64,000 nucleotides of DNA from Oscillospiraceae bacterium (lineage in GTDB: Bacteria > Bacillota > Clostridia > Oscillospirales > Acutalibacteraceae), in NCBI GenBank assembly GCA_015066635.1, contig SVOA01000001.1:186001-250000 (forward strand), written 5' to 3'. The position numbers were made by a program, and so were the translations under genes. The notes below the pieces were generated by a model that worked only from the letters and a program-made list of their open reading frames with translations, searched no databases and had not been told where the DNA came from. Positions 49,298 to 57,732 of this stretch are shown piece by piece (within the stretch, counting starts at the first letter, position 1; every line of letters starts with the position of its first letter).

Positions 49298-52200
49298 TTA
49301 TGCGTTAAACATACCGTTCTGGTCCATACGCATAATTATCGAAGCTATCTGCGCTCTGACAGCCGTGCCCTTGGGAGCAACCGTGCCGTCCTGCATACCT
49401 GAGATAATGTTATTCTCAACTGCCCATGCAAGAGGCGCTTTTGCAAACTCGCTGATATTTCCCTTATCGGGGAATTTAGCAAGTTTACCGTCAACATCGG
49501 ATACGGCAGGGTTCTTCATATATCTGTAAAGTATAGTCGCAACCTGCTCACGGTTAATCGGGTCGCCGACACCGAACTTACCGTTCTGATAGCCGGCAAT
49601 AATTCCCTTATCTACTGCCCATGCAACTGCCTTGCCGTAGTATGCGTTCATATCTACGTCCTTGAGTTTGCAGGTGGTGTATCCTGACAAATCTGCCTTT
49701 GCAATATTTGCAAGTATTACAACAAAGTCCTGTCTCTGTAACGGGTCTGTTGCGCCGAAGTTTCCGTTACCGTAGCCGTTGATAAAGCCCTTGTTTGCGC
49801 AGTACGTTGCCGCTTCATAGAACCATGCGCCCTTCGGTACGTCGGGGAATTCCTTATCGGGAAGAACTTCTTCAAGAGAGTTCATAACCTCTGTAACTCT
49901 CTCTATTTCGCGGTTGATTTCCTCGACGGTAATATCCTTATTGTTAAGAGCCGCCTGTGCCTGTGCAACAGCCTGTGCAACAGCTGCCTTTGACGCCTCT
50001 GTAAGATTGCTTGTGTCAATATTCTTAAGTTCAAGTATTCTGCCGCTGAGTTCGGAAAGTTTTTCAAGCTTTTCCGTATCGACATTTTCAAGCTCTGCAA
50101 ACATGATTTTTGAGGAGCTGTTTGCATATTTTTCAGCCGTGGAGTCGGCAAGCGAATGAAGAATTACGGTTTTAATATCGCCGCTTGAACTTGTACGATA
50201 TTCCGCATACGAAGCATAATACCATATTGTGGAAAATGCTTTGGCGGAAATGTCAAGGCTTGCATTGTAAATGTAAATATCGGTAAGACTTGTGCTTCCG
50301 AAGGCATACGGGTCAACGGAAATTACGCTTGAGTCAAGAGTAATGCAGCCGGTCTTTGAAGACGGACACCAGATGAATCTGGAACCGTCCTTGCTGTAAA
50401 GCGCGCCGTCAACAACCTTGAAGTATTCGCTGGACGGGTCAACCGAGATTACCTCGAGCGAGGGGCAGTTTGAGAATACACCGATTCCTATTTCCTTTAC
50501 GGAAGCGGGAATGGTCAGCTGTTTAAGGTTGGAACAGCCTGCAAATGCGAAATTGCCTATTGTTTCAAGCCCGTTTGCAAGGGTTACCGTATGAAGATTT
50601 TTGCAGCTTCCGAAGGCATCGTCTCCGATAGTCTTTAAGGATGCGGGAAATGAAAGCTCAGTAAGACTGAAGCAGTTTCTGAAAGCAGACTTTCCGATTT
50701 CCTCAAGGGTGTTCGGGAAGGTAACCGAAGCAAGGCAAAGCTGATTCTCAAATGCGTATGCGCCGATACCGAGCGTACCGTTTTTGATGCTTACAGAGAA
50801 GTAGTCAGAGGGACGGCCCTTATAGAAGTAAAGTGATTTGCCGAGATAAACAGCGCCCTCGGGCTGATTTTCGTACCATTTTGTTTCGTTGAAGTTTTTA
50901 TTGAGCGAAACGAGCTTGTTGGGAAGCTTGATGCTTGAAACCGTGCCGGTTGCTCTGCACTCATAAACAAACTCCGTAACGCTGTCGGGAGCCGTTATAG
51001 ATGTACCTTTGCTTTCACGGGCAGCGTAAACCGCTTTTCCGCTCTGTTTCTCATAGACAATATTGTCCTTTGACAGATATGCAGTACTGTCAACCGTAAT
51101 GGTTTCAAGGTTGTTATTGTCCCATCTTCGCGTGTTGCTAAAATATTCCAGACTTGCCGGCAGGGACAGGGATTTAGCACTATATACAATAGTGTTGAAG
51201 GCACCGGGTGTAATATATTTAATTCCGCTCTTTACCGTTACCGACTCGCCTATTTCATCGCGGAAAGCCTGTACAAGATAGGTTCCGACATAGAAAAGTC
51301 CGTTTTGTCTGCTGTTACATGCAGCAGTGCCTCCAAAAGCTTCAGCGTTAAGGCTGAAGAGCTTATCGGGAAGCGTAATGCTGCTAAGTGAGGTGCAGCC
51401 GCTGAATGCACAATAGTCGATATTTTCAATTCCTCTGCCAACCTTAAGCGAGCTGAGTGCAGTGTCGTTGATGAATGCGTAGCCGCATATCGTCTTTACA
51501 CTGTCGGGAATAGTTACCGAGGCTAAACTTGTACATTCCTCAAAAGCGTGGTTTCCTATCGATATAAGACCGTTATTAAAGGTAACATTTTCGAGTCCCG
51601 AACACCGCATAAACGCATTTGTATCTATTGTTTCAACGCCTGACGGAATGTTAACAGCGGTCAGAGCCGAGCAGCCACCGAAGGCGGTATTGCCTATCTT
51701 CTTAACACTGTCGGGAATAGTAACATTCTTAAGAGATGAGCAGTCTGCAAATACTGCATAAACGATTTCGGTAACATTTGAAGAAATTGTTATACCGGTA
51801 AGATTTGTGCAGCCGTCAAATGCCTTTTCCCTGATTTCCTTAACGCTTGACGGCATTACATAGTTGCCGCTTATGTTCTTGTCGCTGAAGAGGATAACGG
51901 TCTTGTCCTTGTTATAGGTAACGCCGTTCTCTTTTACAAAATTACAGCTCGAGGTATTGGGAAATACCTTCTCAATATCACTATAAATGCTAAGGGTAAG
52001 TACATCTATATTTTCAACCTCTGCGGGAACATTGTATGTGCCCTCAAAGCCTCTGGGGAAAGCAACAAGCGTTTTCATGTCCTTGGTATATACAACGCCG
52101 TTGACGCTTGTGTAGTACGGGTTGTCCGCAGAAACGTTTATCGCTTTAAGACGTTTGCATCCGGTAAACATATCGTTGTCGATATTTTTTACAGACTTGC

Positions 52201-53818
52201 CGAGATTTATAACTTGGTAGCCTTCCGGGTTTCCGCTTCCGAGCCATCTCTGAGAAAGAGATATTTCGTTATCGCTGTCGGGTACGGTTATTGTTAATGT
52301 ATCGGGAACAACCCACGAGTCGCCCATGTTTAATCCCGAAATACCGACAACGGGGAACCCGTCAATAGTAACGGGTACTGTACACTCTGTTTCAGAAAAA
52401 TCTCCCTCTGAAATATATGCGCCGCCGTCTATTACGGTGTATTCCCAGTCGGGACTGTCATAGCACTCAACCTCGCCTATGGCGGAGAGTTTTTTGCCGA
52501 TAGTTGCCCTGAATTGGTTTCCGGGTCCCGGCGCCCAGGTGCCGAGCTTTTCAACCTCCAGGTTGAAACGGTTGTCCTCGCTGTAATAATAGCTATCCAT
52601 ACCGTAATAATTGCGGAAGCCGATAAAATTATTTCCGTCCTTATCGGTTACCTGATATTTGAAACAAACCCAGAGTGAGCCTGAATATGCATTTACGGGC
52701 TGAGTTTCAAGTATCTCGAGGGAAACATAGGGGTTTTCCTCAACCTCAACGCCTACTGTAATGCTTGAGGAAAAGAATTTTACGGTAAGATTGTGAGTGC
52801 CTACGCCCCACTGATTTTCATACGACTGGTCATCGCCGCTGACGGAAGGATATATCCCGGTAAGCTCATAAACCTCATCATAGCTTAAGCCGGTGTAGGA
52901 AACGCCGTTATAAACCATGTCATAAGTGAAGGAAGAGGCGTAGATGTTGTATTTATACCAGGTGTCGATTACATTCCAGTCATCGTCATATTTATTACAC
53001 AAATAGCCGCCCTCGATTCCGTCATACAGATGTTCCGCAAAGGTTGCGGAGAAGCCTGTAATCGGGTCGGGGAGTATCTCTATCTCTGCCGTGCAGCTCA
53101 CAGAGCCGACAGTAATGTTAACATTATGCTTGCCGATGCCCCATTGACTGTTAAAGCTCTGACCCGGAGCTGAAACAGAGGGAGTGTATCCGGTAAGACT
53201 GCGTACCTCATTCTTTGTGAGATTGCTGTGAGTCTCGCCGTTATATACTACGGTATAAGAAAAGTAATAGGAGTCAAAACTGTACTTGAAGTATTCGTCC
53301 GTTTCAACCCAATCATTCGCTGCATCATCATAGTACTCATCGGTATCATAATAGCCGAAATTGGTTTTGTCATAGATTTTGCCGGCGCTCCATACAGCCG
53401 TAACGCCGGTAAGCAAATCGGGATATACGGTTACATTAAAGCTGCCTGTGTTATCTTCGGATAAAAGACGCGCACTTAATGTGTAGGTTACGCCCTGTGA
53501 AAGGTAGCAGGACACTAAGAAATGTCCGTTTCCCGCACCGTCATCGTTACTTCCCAGCATATCATCGGGTGCGGAAATGCTCCCGAATGTGTCGAGATAG
53601 CCCGACGGTGAGGAGGACTTAAAGAAATATGTTCCGCTCTGTGCCGGTGTAAACGAAAAAGCGTAAACATCTCCTGCGTTTTCAATGTTTACCTGTTTTA
53701 TCTCGCCGGAATTGATAACACCGGCGTCAATCTGTGCGGCAAATACCGACAGGTCCATACAGGTAACCGTGCCGAGTACCATTATCATTGATAACAATAC
53801 TGCTAAAAACTTTTTCAA
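49298..53818 (-). CDS. Giant BspA-type leucine-rich-repeat surface protein with SLH anchor
   Basis: The 1506-residue secreted protein has a signal peptide (1-28, ending VFAAQ), a pre-peptidase-C-like beta domain (about 30-120), two homologous Tyr/Asp-rich beta domains (about 125-250 and 250-365, each with a QWGxGxHN turn), a beta linker, about 25 LRR_5 repeats (about 460-1235, consensus like IPDSVKxIGxxAFxGCxxL), a helical FIVAR-like segment (1240-1315) and three SLH repeats (1322-1506) for binding to cell-wall polymer. BspA-type repeats mediate adhesion to host or other bacteria. The start codon is TTG at 53818, behind AGGAGAG, with no ATG alternative that keeps the signal peptide. Confidence 0.92.
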   Translation of the reverse strand: MKKFLAVLLSMIMVLGTVTCMDLSVFAAQIDAGVINSGEIKQVNIENAGDVYAFSFTPAQSGTYFFKSSSPSGYLDTFGSISAPDDMLGSNDDGAGNGHFLVSCYLSQGVTYTLSARLLSEDNTGSFNVTVYPDLLTGVTAVWSAGKIYDKTNFGYYDTDEYYDDAANDWVETDEYFKYSFDSYYFSYTVVYNGETHSNLTKNEVRSLTGYTPSVSAPGQSFNSQWGIGKHNVNITVGSVSCTAEIEILPDPITGFSATFAEHLYDGIEGGYLCNKYDDDWNVIDTWYKYNIYASSFTYDMVYNGVSYTGLSYDEVYELTGIYPSVSGDDQSYENQWGVGTHNLTVKFFSSSITVGVEVEENPYVSLEILETQPVNAYSGSLWVCFKYQVTDKDGNNFIGFRNYYGMDSYYYSEDNRFNLEVEKLGTWAPGPGNQFRATIGKKLSAIGEVECYDSPDWEYTVIDGGAYISEGDFSETECTVPVTIDGFPVVGISGLNMGDSWVVPDTLTITVPDSDNEISLSQRWLGSGNPEGYQVINLGKSVKNIDNDMFTGCKRLKAINVSADNPYYTSVNGVVYTKDMKTLVAFPRGFEGTYNVPAEVENIDVLTLSIYSDIEKVFPNTSSCNFVKENGVTYNKDKTVILFSDKNISGNYVMPSSVKEIREKAFDGCTNLTGITISSNVTEIVYAVFADCSSLKNVTIPDSVKKIGNTAFGGCSALTAVNIPSGVETIDTNAFMRCSGLENVTFNNGLISIGNHAFEECTSLASVTIPDSVKTICGYAFINDTALSSLKVGRGIENIDYCAFSGCTSLSSITLPDKLFSLNAEAFGGTAACNSRQNGLFYVGTYLVQAFRDEIGESVTVKSGIKYITPGAFNTIVYSAKSLSLPASLEYFSNTRRWDNNNLETITVDSTAYLSKDNIVYEKQSGKAVYAARESKGTSITAPDSVTEFVYECRATGTVSSIKLPNKLVSLNKNFNETKWYENQPEGAVYLGKSLYFYKGRPSDYFSVSIKNGTLGIGAYAFENQLCLASVTFPNTLEEIGKSAFRNCFSLTELSFPASLKTIGDDAFGSCKNLHTVTLANGLETIGNFAFAGCSNLKQLTIPASVKEIGIGVFSNCPSLEVISVDPSSEYFKVVDGALYSKDGSRFIWCPSSKTGCITLDSSVISVDPYAFGSTSLTDIYIYNASLDISAKAFSTIWYYASYAEYRTSSSGDIKTVILHSLADSTAEKYANSSSKIMFAELENVDTEKLEKLSELSGRILELKNIDTSNLTEASKAAVAQAVAQAQAALNNKDITVEEINREIERVTEVMNSLEEVLPDKEFPDVPKGAWFYEAATYCANKGFINGYGNGNFGATDPLQRQDFVVILANIAKADLSGYTTCKLKDVDMNAYYGKAVAWAVDKGIIAGYQNGKFGVGDPINREQVATILYRYMKNPAVSDVDGKLAKFPDKGNISEFAKAPLAWAVENNIISGMQDGTVAPKGTAVRAQIASIIMRMDQNGMFNA

Positions 53819-53848
53819 AACTAACCACTCTCCTAATAAAAATTTATA

Positions 53849-55231
53849 TTATCGTCCCGTGTGCACCGTGCAGCGTGAAGGTGCGTTTGAGGACTTATAA
53901 TAACCGAATTCAAAACCGAAGCAGTTTTCCGAGTGAAGCATACCGCTTTCGGTGCAGTAGGGAAGCTTTATTACGTTTCCCGAAACGGGATATTCTGCCG
54001 AAGGATTATTGCTCATACCCGCAACTGCGTCGGCAAAAAGCTCGGGACACATATTATCCCTCTGAGGATTTGAACCGTGCCATACCGAGATTATGTATTC
54101 GGGGGTAAATCCCGTGAACCAGTAACTTGTGTTATCGTTGCCGGTGCCTGTCTTGCCGCCGACTTCAATCCTGCCCGACTGTGCTTTTTCGGCAGTTCCG
54201 CCGGGGGTAACCGTTCCGACAAGCATTCTGTTCATAATATAAGCCGTTTCTTCGCTTATGACCTGCTTCGGAGCGCCCGAATATTCATAAACTATCTTAT
54301 CATTTTTATCGGAGATATGCAACACAAAATACGGTTTTGTATATTTTCCTGCGGTAATGAAAATCTCATAGTAACCGCTCATGTCAACGCAGGAAACTCC
54401 CGACGAAAGATAGCCGAGACCGAGGTCGGCAAGCACCTCGTCTTCGCCGTACGCTTCAACAGTGCTTTTTTCTTTGGAAAGGTCAAATTCAAAGCTCTTT
54501 TCAAGGAAATCAAACGAATTTGCAACGCCGAGTTTTAAAAGCGTTTTGACGGCTACGGTATTGAGAGAGTATTTAACTGCGTCGGCAACGCAGACGGGCT
54601 CGTAAGAATACTTGCCCGATGCGTTTGAGGGCCAGTCTCTGAGCGAACCGTCTTCATTCTGAATTACCTTGACGGGACTGTCCTCGGTAACGGTTGACCA
54701 GTTTATAATATCTTTTTCTATTGCGGGCGTATATACGCTCAGGGGTTTTATCGATGAAAAGGGGGAACGCTTTTCACAGGCCGTCCTGCCGTTTTCCGAA
54801 ACGCTGTAAACCGTCATTACCGCACCCTTCGGAGAGGTAACGCAAGCGGCGAAGTCAATGCCGTTTTGCAGATAGTCGGAGTAAGCGGCTTTGACCGCGT
54901 CAAGTGCTTTTGCGTCAAACGGGGTTGAAACGGTGCAGCCCGAAAAAAGCTTCTTTGCGGCTGATTTTTCGGAACAATTCTTTATTTGCGACAGTTTTTT
55001 TACGGCTTCCTTTACCGCGCAGCTGCAGTATTCCCCGTACGATTCGTCATTACAGCGTATGTCGTCCTCGCTGTAGGCAACGGCAATAACCATGCCGTCT
55101 TTATCGGTTACGGCGCAGCCCTCCGTTTTTCCTGTGTTTAATAACAGCGCGATTATACACACCGCAAGTATCAAAACAGCTGCGGCGCAAATCGGGATAA
55201 TTGCTTTTTTACTTTTTAATACTTTTAACAT
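53849..55231 (-). CDS. Membrane-anchored transpeptidase (penicillin-binding fold) without glycosyltransferase
   Basis: The 460-residue protein has one N-terminal membrane helix (about 12-33), a small Cys-containing region (about 40-110, including CNDESYGEYCSC) and a penicillin-binding transpeptidase domain with SxxK as SSIK (FSSIKPLSVY), SxN as YSLN and KTGT (GGKTGTGNDN). The GT51 domain of class A PBPs and the usual class B dimerisation domain are absent, so it is a compact stand-alone transpeptidase. The frame opens at TTG 55252, but ATG 55231 after GGAAGA is chosen. It overlaps the end of the O-antigen-ligase-like gene by 23 bases, so the two probably function together. Confidence 0.82.
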   Translation of the reverse strand: MLKVLKSKKAIIPICAAAVLILAVCIIALLLNTGKTEGCAVTDKDGMVIAVAYSEDDIRCNDESYGEYCSCAVKEAVKKLSQIKNCSEKSAAKKLFSGCTVSTPFDAKALDAVKAAYSDYLQNGIDFAACVTSPKGAVMTVYSVSENGRTACEKRSPFSSIKPLSVYTPAIEKDIINWSTVTEDSPVKVIQNEDGSLRDWPSNASGKYSYEPVCVADAVKYSLNTVAVKTLLKLGVANSFDFLEKSFEFDLSKEKSTVEAYGEDEVLADLGLGYLSSGVSCVDMSGYYEIFITAGKYTKPYFVLHISDKNDKIVYEYSGAPKQVISEETAYIMNRMLVGTVTPGGTAEKAQSGRIEVGGKTGTGNDNTSYWFTGFTPEYIISVWHGSNPQRDNMCPELFADAVAGMSNNPSAEYPVSGNVIKLPYCTESGMLHSENCFGFEFGYYKSSNAPSRCTVHTGR

Positions 55232-56888
55232 ATTCTTCCGTCTCCGTATCAAGCTCCGTTGTCGGCTGGTCCTTTATCATACTGCCGAGCTTACTGAGTT
55301 TATCTTTACTGCCGGTAATGTCCTCTGCTGTTTCCAGAAGTTCTTTGCGGCAGATGTCTGCGCTGTATGAGTCCTTTGCCTTTGCGTAAAGTTCAATGCC
55401 GTTTATCAGCATTTTACAGTAATTAAGTCTTGATTCATAGGCGAATTTTCCGAGTCTGAAAGCCTCGTGCTTGTACTTTATTACTTTCTCAAAATCGCCC
55501 TGCGAATAGTAATAAAGCGCCTTGACGTCATAAGCCTGATAAACATGGCTGTTCGCTTTGAGTATTTCGTCTGAAAGCGCGTATTTCCCGTCGTCCTCGG
55601 TAATTTCCATAAGCGAGATGTTATTGAGAGTATTGTATTTATAAAGCTTATGCGAAAGCTCGTATTTTTTGAAGTGATTAAGCGTAAGCGGGAACAGCAT
55701 ATACAGGTTTAAAAGCACGGCCGCCGCGCACAGAGAAACGGTAACGATACGGGAAAAAGCGAATTCCGCAGGCTCCCCCGATTTTACGTCCGCAACGCAA
55801 AGCAAAACAAAGCATACAGAAATAAAAGCGAGGTCGAAGTCAAACATCAGATGCAGAAAAATAACCGTGATAATAAGCTTCTGAGGGACGGAAACGCTCT
55901 TTGTAAAAAGCGTTTTGATAAAAGCGGCGGCAAAAACAGCCGCAGGTATCCAGCCGACATCAAGCATAAGCTGAAGAAATTCGTTATGAATATATTTTAC
56001 GGAATATACGCCCGTCTGGAACTCGGACTGTTCAAAGAAATATCCCATATATCCGAGCCCGAAGGGGTGCCTGAGTATTATCGGGAGCGCATCTTTGAAA
56101 TACAGAAATCTGCCGACGAAGGTGCTTTCGGACAGAGAAATTGTCAGAAATCTTCCTATGCCGGACAGGTTTCCGCTGACGAGAGCGTATATTCCCGCCG
56201 CCAGTGTAAGAGCTGCGCCGAGTGAAACGACGGCTATTTTTATTTTTTTGTTTTTTATTATAAAGAGCAGTGCGATAACGCTTAAACCCGTAAGCACAAA
56301 GACGGTACGGCTGCCCGTGAGGATAATTCCGGCGAGCAGTACGGGGATAACGGCGTAATCTGCCTTGCACAGTTTGTCCTTGCTCACGGTTATTATAAGA
56401 CTTACAAGCAAGAGCAGGGCAAAGGTGTTAGGATACTGCAGAGTGCCCGAGATTCTGCCCGAAACGGAAAAATAACCGTCAAATATGCCGAGCTTTGTAA
56501 AAACCGCCGAAACAATAACAAGCACGGAGCACAGATAGGGCAGAGGAATAAGATAATCGTATGTTTCTCTATCCTCCTGCATTATCGATAAGGCAAAAAG
56601 AGGAACGGGCAGGAATTTGAGAAAGCCGATAAACGCCATGCCTTTATCAACTGCCCAGAACATAACGGCAAAATACGAAACAGCTATAAGAACCGAAGCA
56701 ATAAACTGCAGATTCGGGTAAATAACGGCCGTTTTGTTTTTGATGATTTTTACTGCAAGGAAGCATAAAAAAACCGTGCTGAAAAAACAGGACAGATAAT
56801 CATTGAATCCTCCCGTCAAAATCACGCACATCATAAGTGCCGCAGATATGAAATTAAGATTTTTGCTTAAAAATGCTTTTGCCTTCAT
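55209..56888 (-). CDS. O-antigen ligase/polymerase-like (Wzy_C) membrane protein
   Basis: The 559-residue protein has about 12 membrane helices and the Wzy_C/ligase signature with a large loop (HPFGLGYMGYFFEQSEFQTG...YIHNEFLQLMLDVGW near 300-345), then a soluble C-terminal part (about 430-559) with TPR-like helices. Such proteins join or polymerise polysaccharides outside the membrane; in Gram-positives they can attach wall or capsular glycans. An upstream in-frame TTG lies in the promoter -35, so the ATG at 56888 is chosen. It probably forms a two-gene envelope operon with the transpeptidase. Confidence 0.82.
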   Translation of the reverse strand: MKAKAFLSKNLNFISAALMMCVILTGGFNDYLSCFFSTVFLCFLAVKIIKNKTAVIYPNLQFIASVLIAVSYFAVMFWAVDKGMAFIGFLKFLPVPLFALSIMQEDRETYDYLIPLPYLCSVLVIVSAVFTKLGIFDGYFSVSGRISGTLQYPNTFALLLLVSLIITVSKDKLCKADYAVIPVLLAGIILTGSRTVFVLTGLSVIALLFIIKNKKIKIAVVSLGAALTLAAGIYALVSGNLSGIGRFLTISLSESTFVGRFLYFKDALPIILRHPFGLGYMGYFFEQSEFQTGVYSVKYIHNEFLQLMLDVGWIPAAVFAAAFIKTLFTKSVSVPQKLIITVIFLHLMFDFDLAFISVCFVLLCVADVKSGEPAEFAFSRIVTVSLCAAAVLLNLYMLFPLTLNHFKKYELSHKLYKYNTLNNISLMEITEDDGKYALSDEILKANSHVYQAYDVKALYYYSQGDFEKVIKYKHEAFRLGKFAYESRLNYCKMLINGIELYAKAKDSYSADICRKELLETAEDITGSKDKLSKLGSMIKDQPTTELDTETEEYVKSIKK

Positions 56889-56922
56889 CTCAAAATAACC
56901 TTTAATCAATAAATACAGATAA

Positions 56923-56951
56923 ATTATACAATAGTATATTGAAATAATCAA
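56923..56951 (-). promoter_or_regulatory. Promoter for the ligase-transpeptidase pair
   Basis: On the minus strand TTGATT, a 17-base spacer and TATAAT. Confidence 0.75.
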
Positions 56952-56965
56952 CTAATCAAAATCAA

Positions 56966-56997
56966 TAAAAAACAGCGTGCCGTTTTGGCACGCTGTC
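56966..56997 (-). terminator. Terminator after the small basic-protein gene
   Basis: ACAGCGTGCC pairs with GGCACGCTGT around a GTTTT loop; on the minus strand six T follow. Confidence 0.85.
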
Positions 56998-57010
56998 CTT
57001 GTTTGCCGCC

Positions 57011-57247
57011 TTATTTGTAGCGGCAGAGGGTTAAGTTGCGGTTTTTGTCGTAATAGTGTTCAAGGTGTTCGGCGGTGGCTCTGACGTCCCTGCGCATTTC
57101 GTAAAGCATCAGCATTTCCCTGTTCGCCGTGTGCAGGGCGACGCCTCGGAGAGATTTCATACGCTTCTTTTGTTCCTCTATCATTTCGGTCAGAATTCGG
57201 TCGTCGTTGCGGTATATTTCGGCAAGCTGAGTGATGTTTTTATTCAT
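57011..57247 (-). CDS. Small helical protein of unknown function
   Basis: The 78-residue protein (MNKNITQLAEIYRNDD...) is almost wholly helical and charged, with an arginine-rich C-terminus, no Cys pair motif and no membrane segment. It has its own consensus promoter (57290-57318), ribosome site AAAGGA and a strong terminator, so it is a complete monocistronic gene. I do not recognise a family. A coiled-coil DNA- or protein-binding role is possible but unsupported. Confidence 0.7.
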   Translation of the reverse strand: MNKNITQLAEIYRNDDRILTEMIEEQKKRMKSLRGVALHTANREMLMLYEMRRDVRATAEHLEHYYDKNRNLTLCRYK

Positions 57248-57289
57248 GGTTTTTGTGTCCTTTCGTAACAAAATTAGATTTCGTTCTGT

Positions 57290-57318
57290 ATTATAGGAGC
57301 GAAAACGACAAAAATCAA
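57290..57318 (-). promoter_or_regulatory. Promoter for the small helical protein
   Basis: On the minus strand TTGATT, a 17-base spacer and TATAAT, about 43 bases before its ATG. Confidence 0.75.
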
Positions 57319-57322
57319 ACAA

Positions 57323-57541
57323 ATGTTCTGTGATGAGTACGATTATACGGACTTAAATTTTGGTATTATACAGTTTAACCGTCTTGTGTTGAATAAAATG
57401 CAAGTTAAAATTTAAAGTATGTCAGATTTTATTTCGGCAGAGCGTTAAAGAAAATCGGTATAAACCGTTGATATAACGCAATTTGTTACAAACATACAAA
57501 AACCCGTTTAAATTAAAATATGAATTTATTTAAAAAATAAC
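57323..57541. other. AT-rich gap, nothing identified
   Basis: This stretch between the two divergent promoters has no credible reading frame. CGGTATAAACCG forms a small perfect inverted repeat of no known role. Nothing else was seen. Confidence 0.4.
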
Positions 57542-57570
57542 TTGCAAAATGCAATATGCAGTAGTATAAT
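57542..57570 (+). promoter_or_regulatory. Promoter for second candidate small RNA
   Basis: TTGCAA (57542-57547), a 17-base spacer and TATAAT (57565-57570). Confidence 0.7.
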
Positions 57571-57576
57571 TCAGTT

Positions 57577-57681
57577 AAAGAAACGCAATCCGCGTTTAAA
57601 GATTTTTACTGACCTACTCGTTCTTCCCCAATAAAAAAGACGGGCTGAGGACCTTAAACGGTACCTCGGCCTGTCTTTTTT
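57577..57681 (+). ncRNA. Candidate small RNA, about 105 nt, upstream of dgt
   Basis: A consensus promoter and a very strong terminator frame this segment, and dgt has its own promoter just after it. The RNA would begin with a hairpin AAACGC-AATCC-GCGTTT (about 57581-57597), continue with a single-stranded pyrimidine-rich stretch (GACCTACTCGTTCTTCCCC), and end with a hairpin of over 20 base pairs (57633-57681). No reading frame with a ribosome site is present. A hairpin, an exposed C/U-rich stretch and a terminator are a common layout for trans-acting regulators. No known family is recognised. Confidence 0.5.
57633..57681 (+). terminator. Long terminator hairpin of the second candidate small RNA
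   Basis: AAAAAAGAC (57633-57641) pairs with GTCTTTTTT (57673-57681). The stem continues inward through GGC/GCC, GAGG/CCTC and ACC/GGT to a loop TTAAAC. Confidence 0.85.
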
Positions 57682-57683
57682 GC

Positions 57684-57712
57684 TTGATTTAATAACCTTT
57701 ATAAAATATAAT
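57684..57712 (+). promoter_or_regulatory. Promoter for dgt
   Basis: TTGATT (57684-57689), a 17-base spacer and TATAAT (57707-57712), 20 bases before dgt. Confidence 0.75.
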
Positions 57713-57732
57713 AGATACAGAGGTGAGATAAT

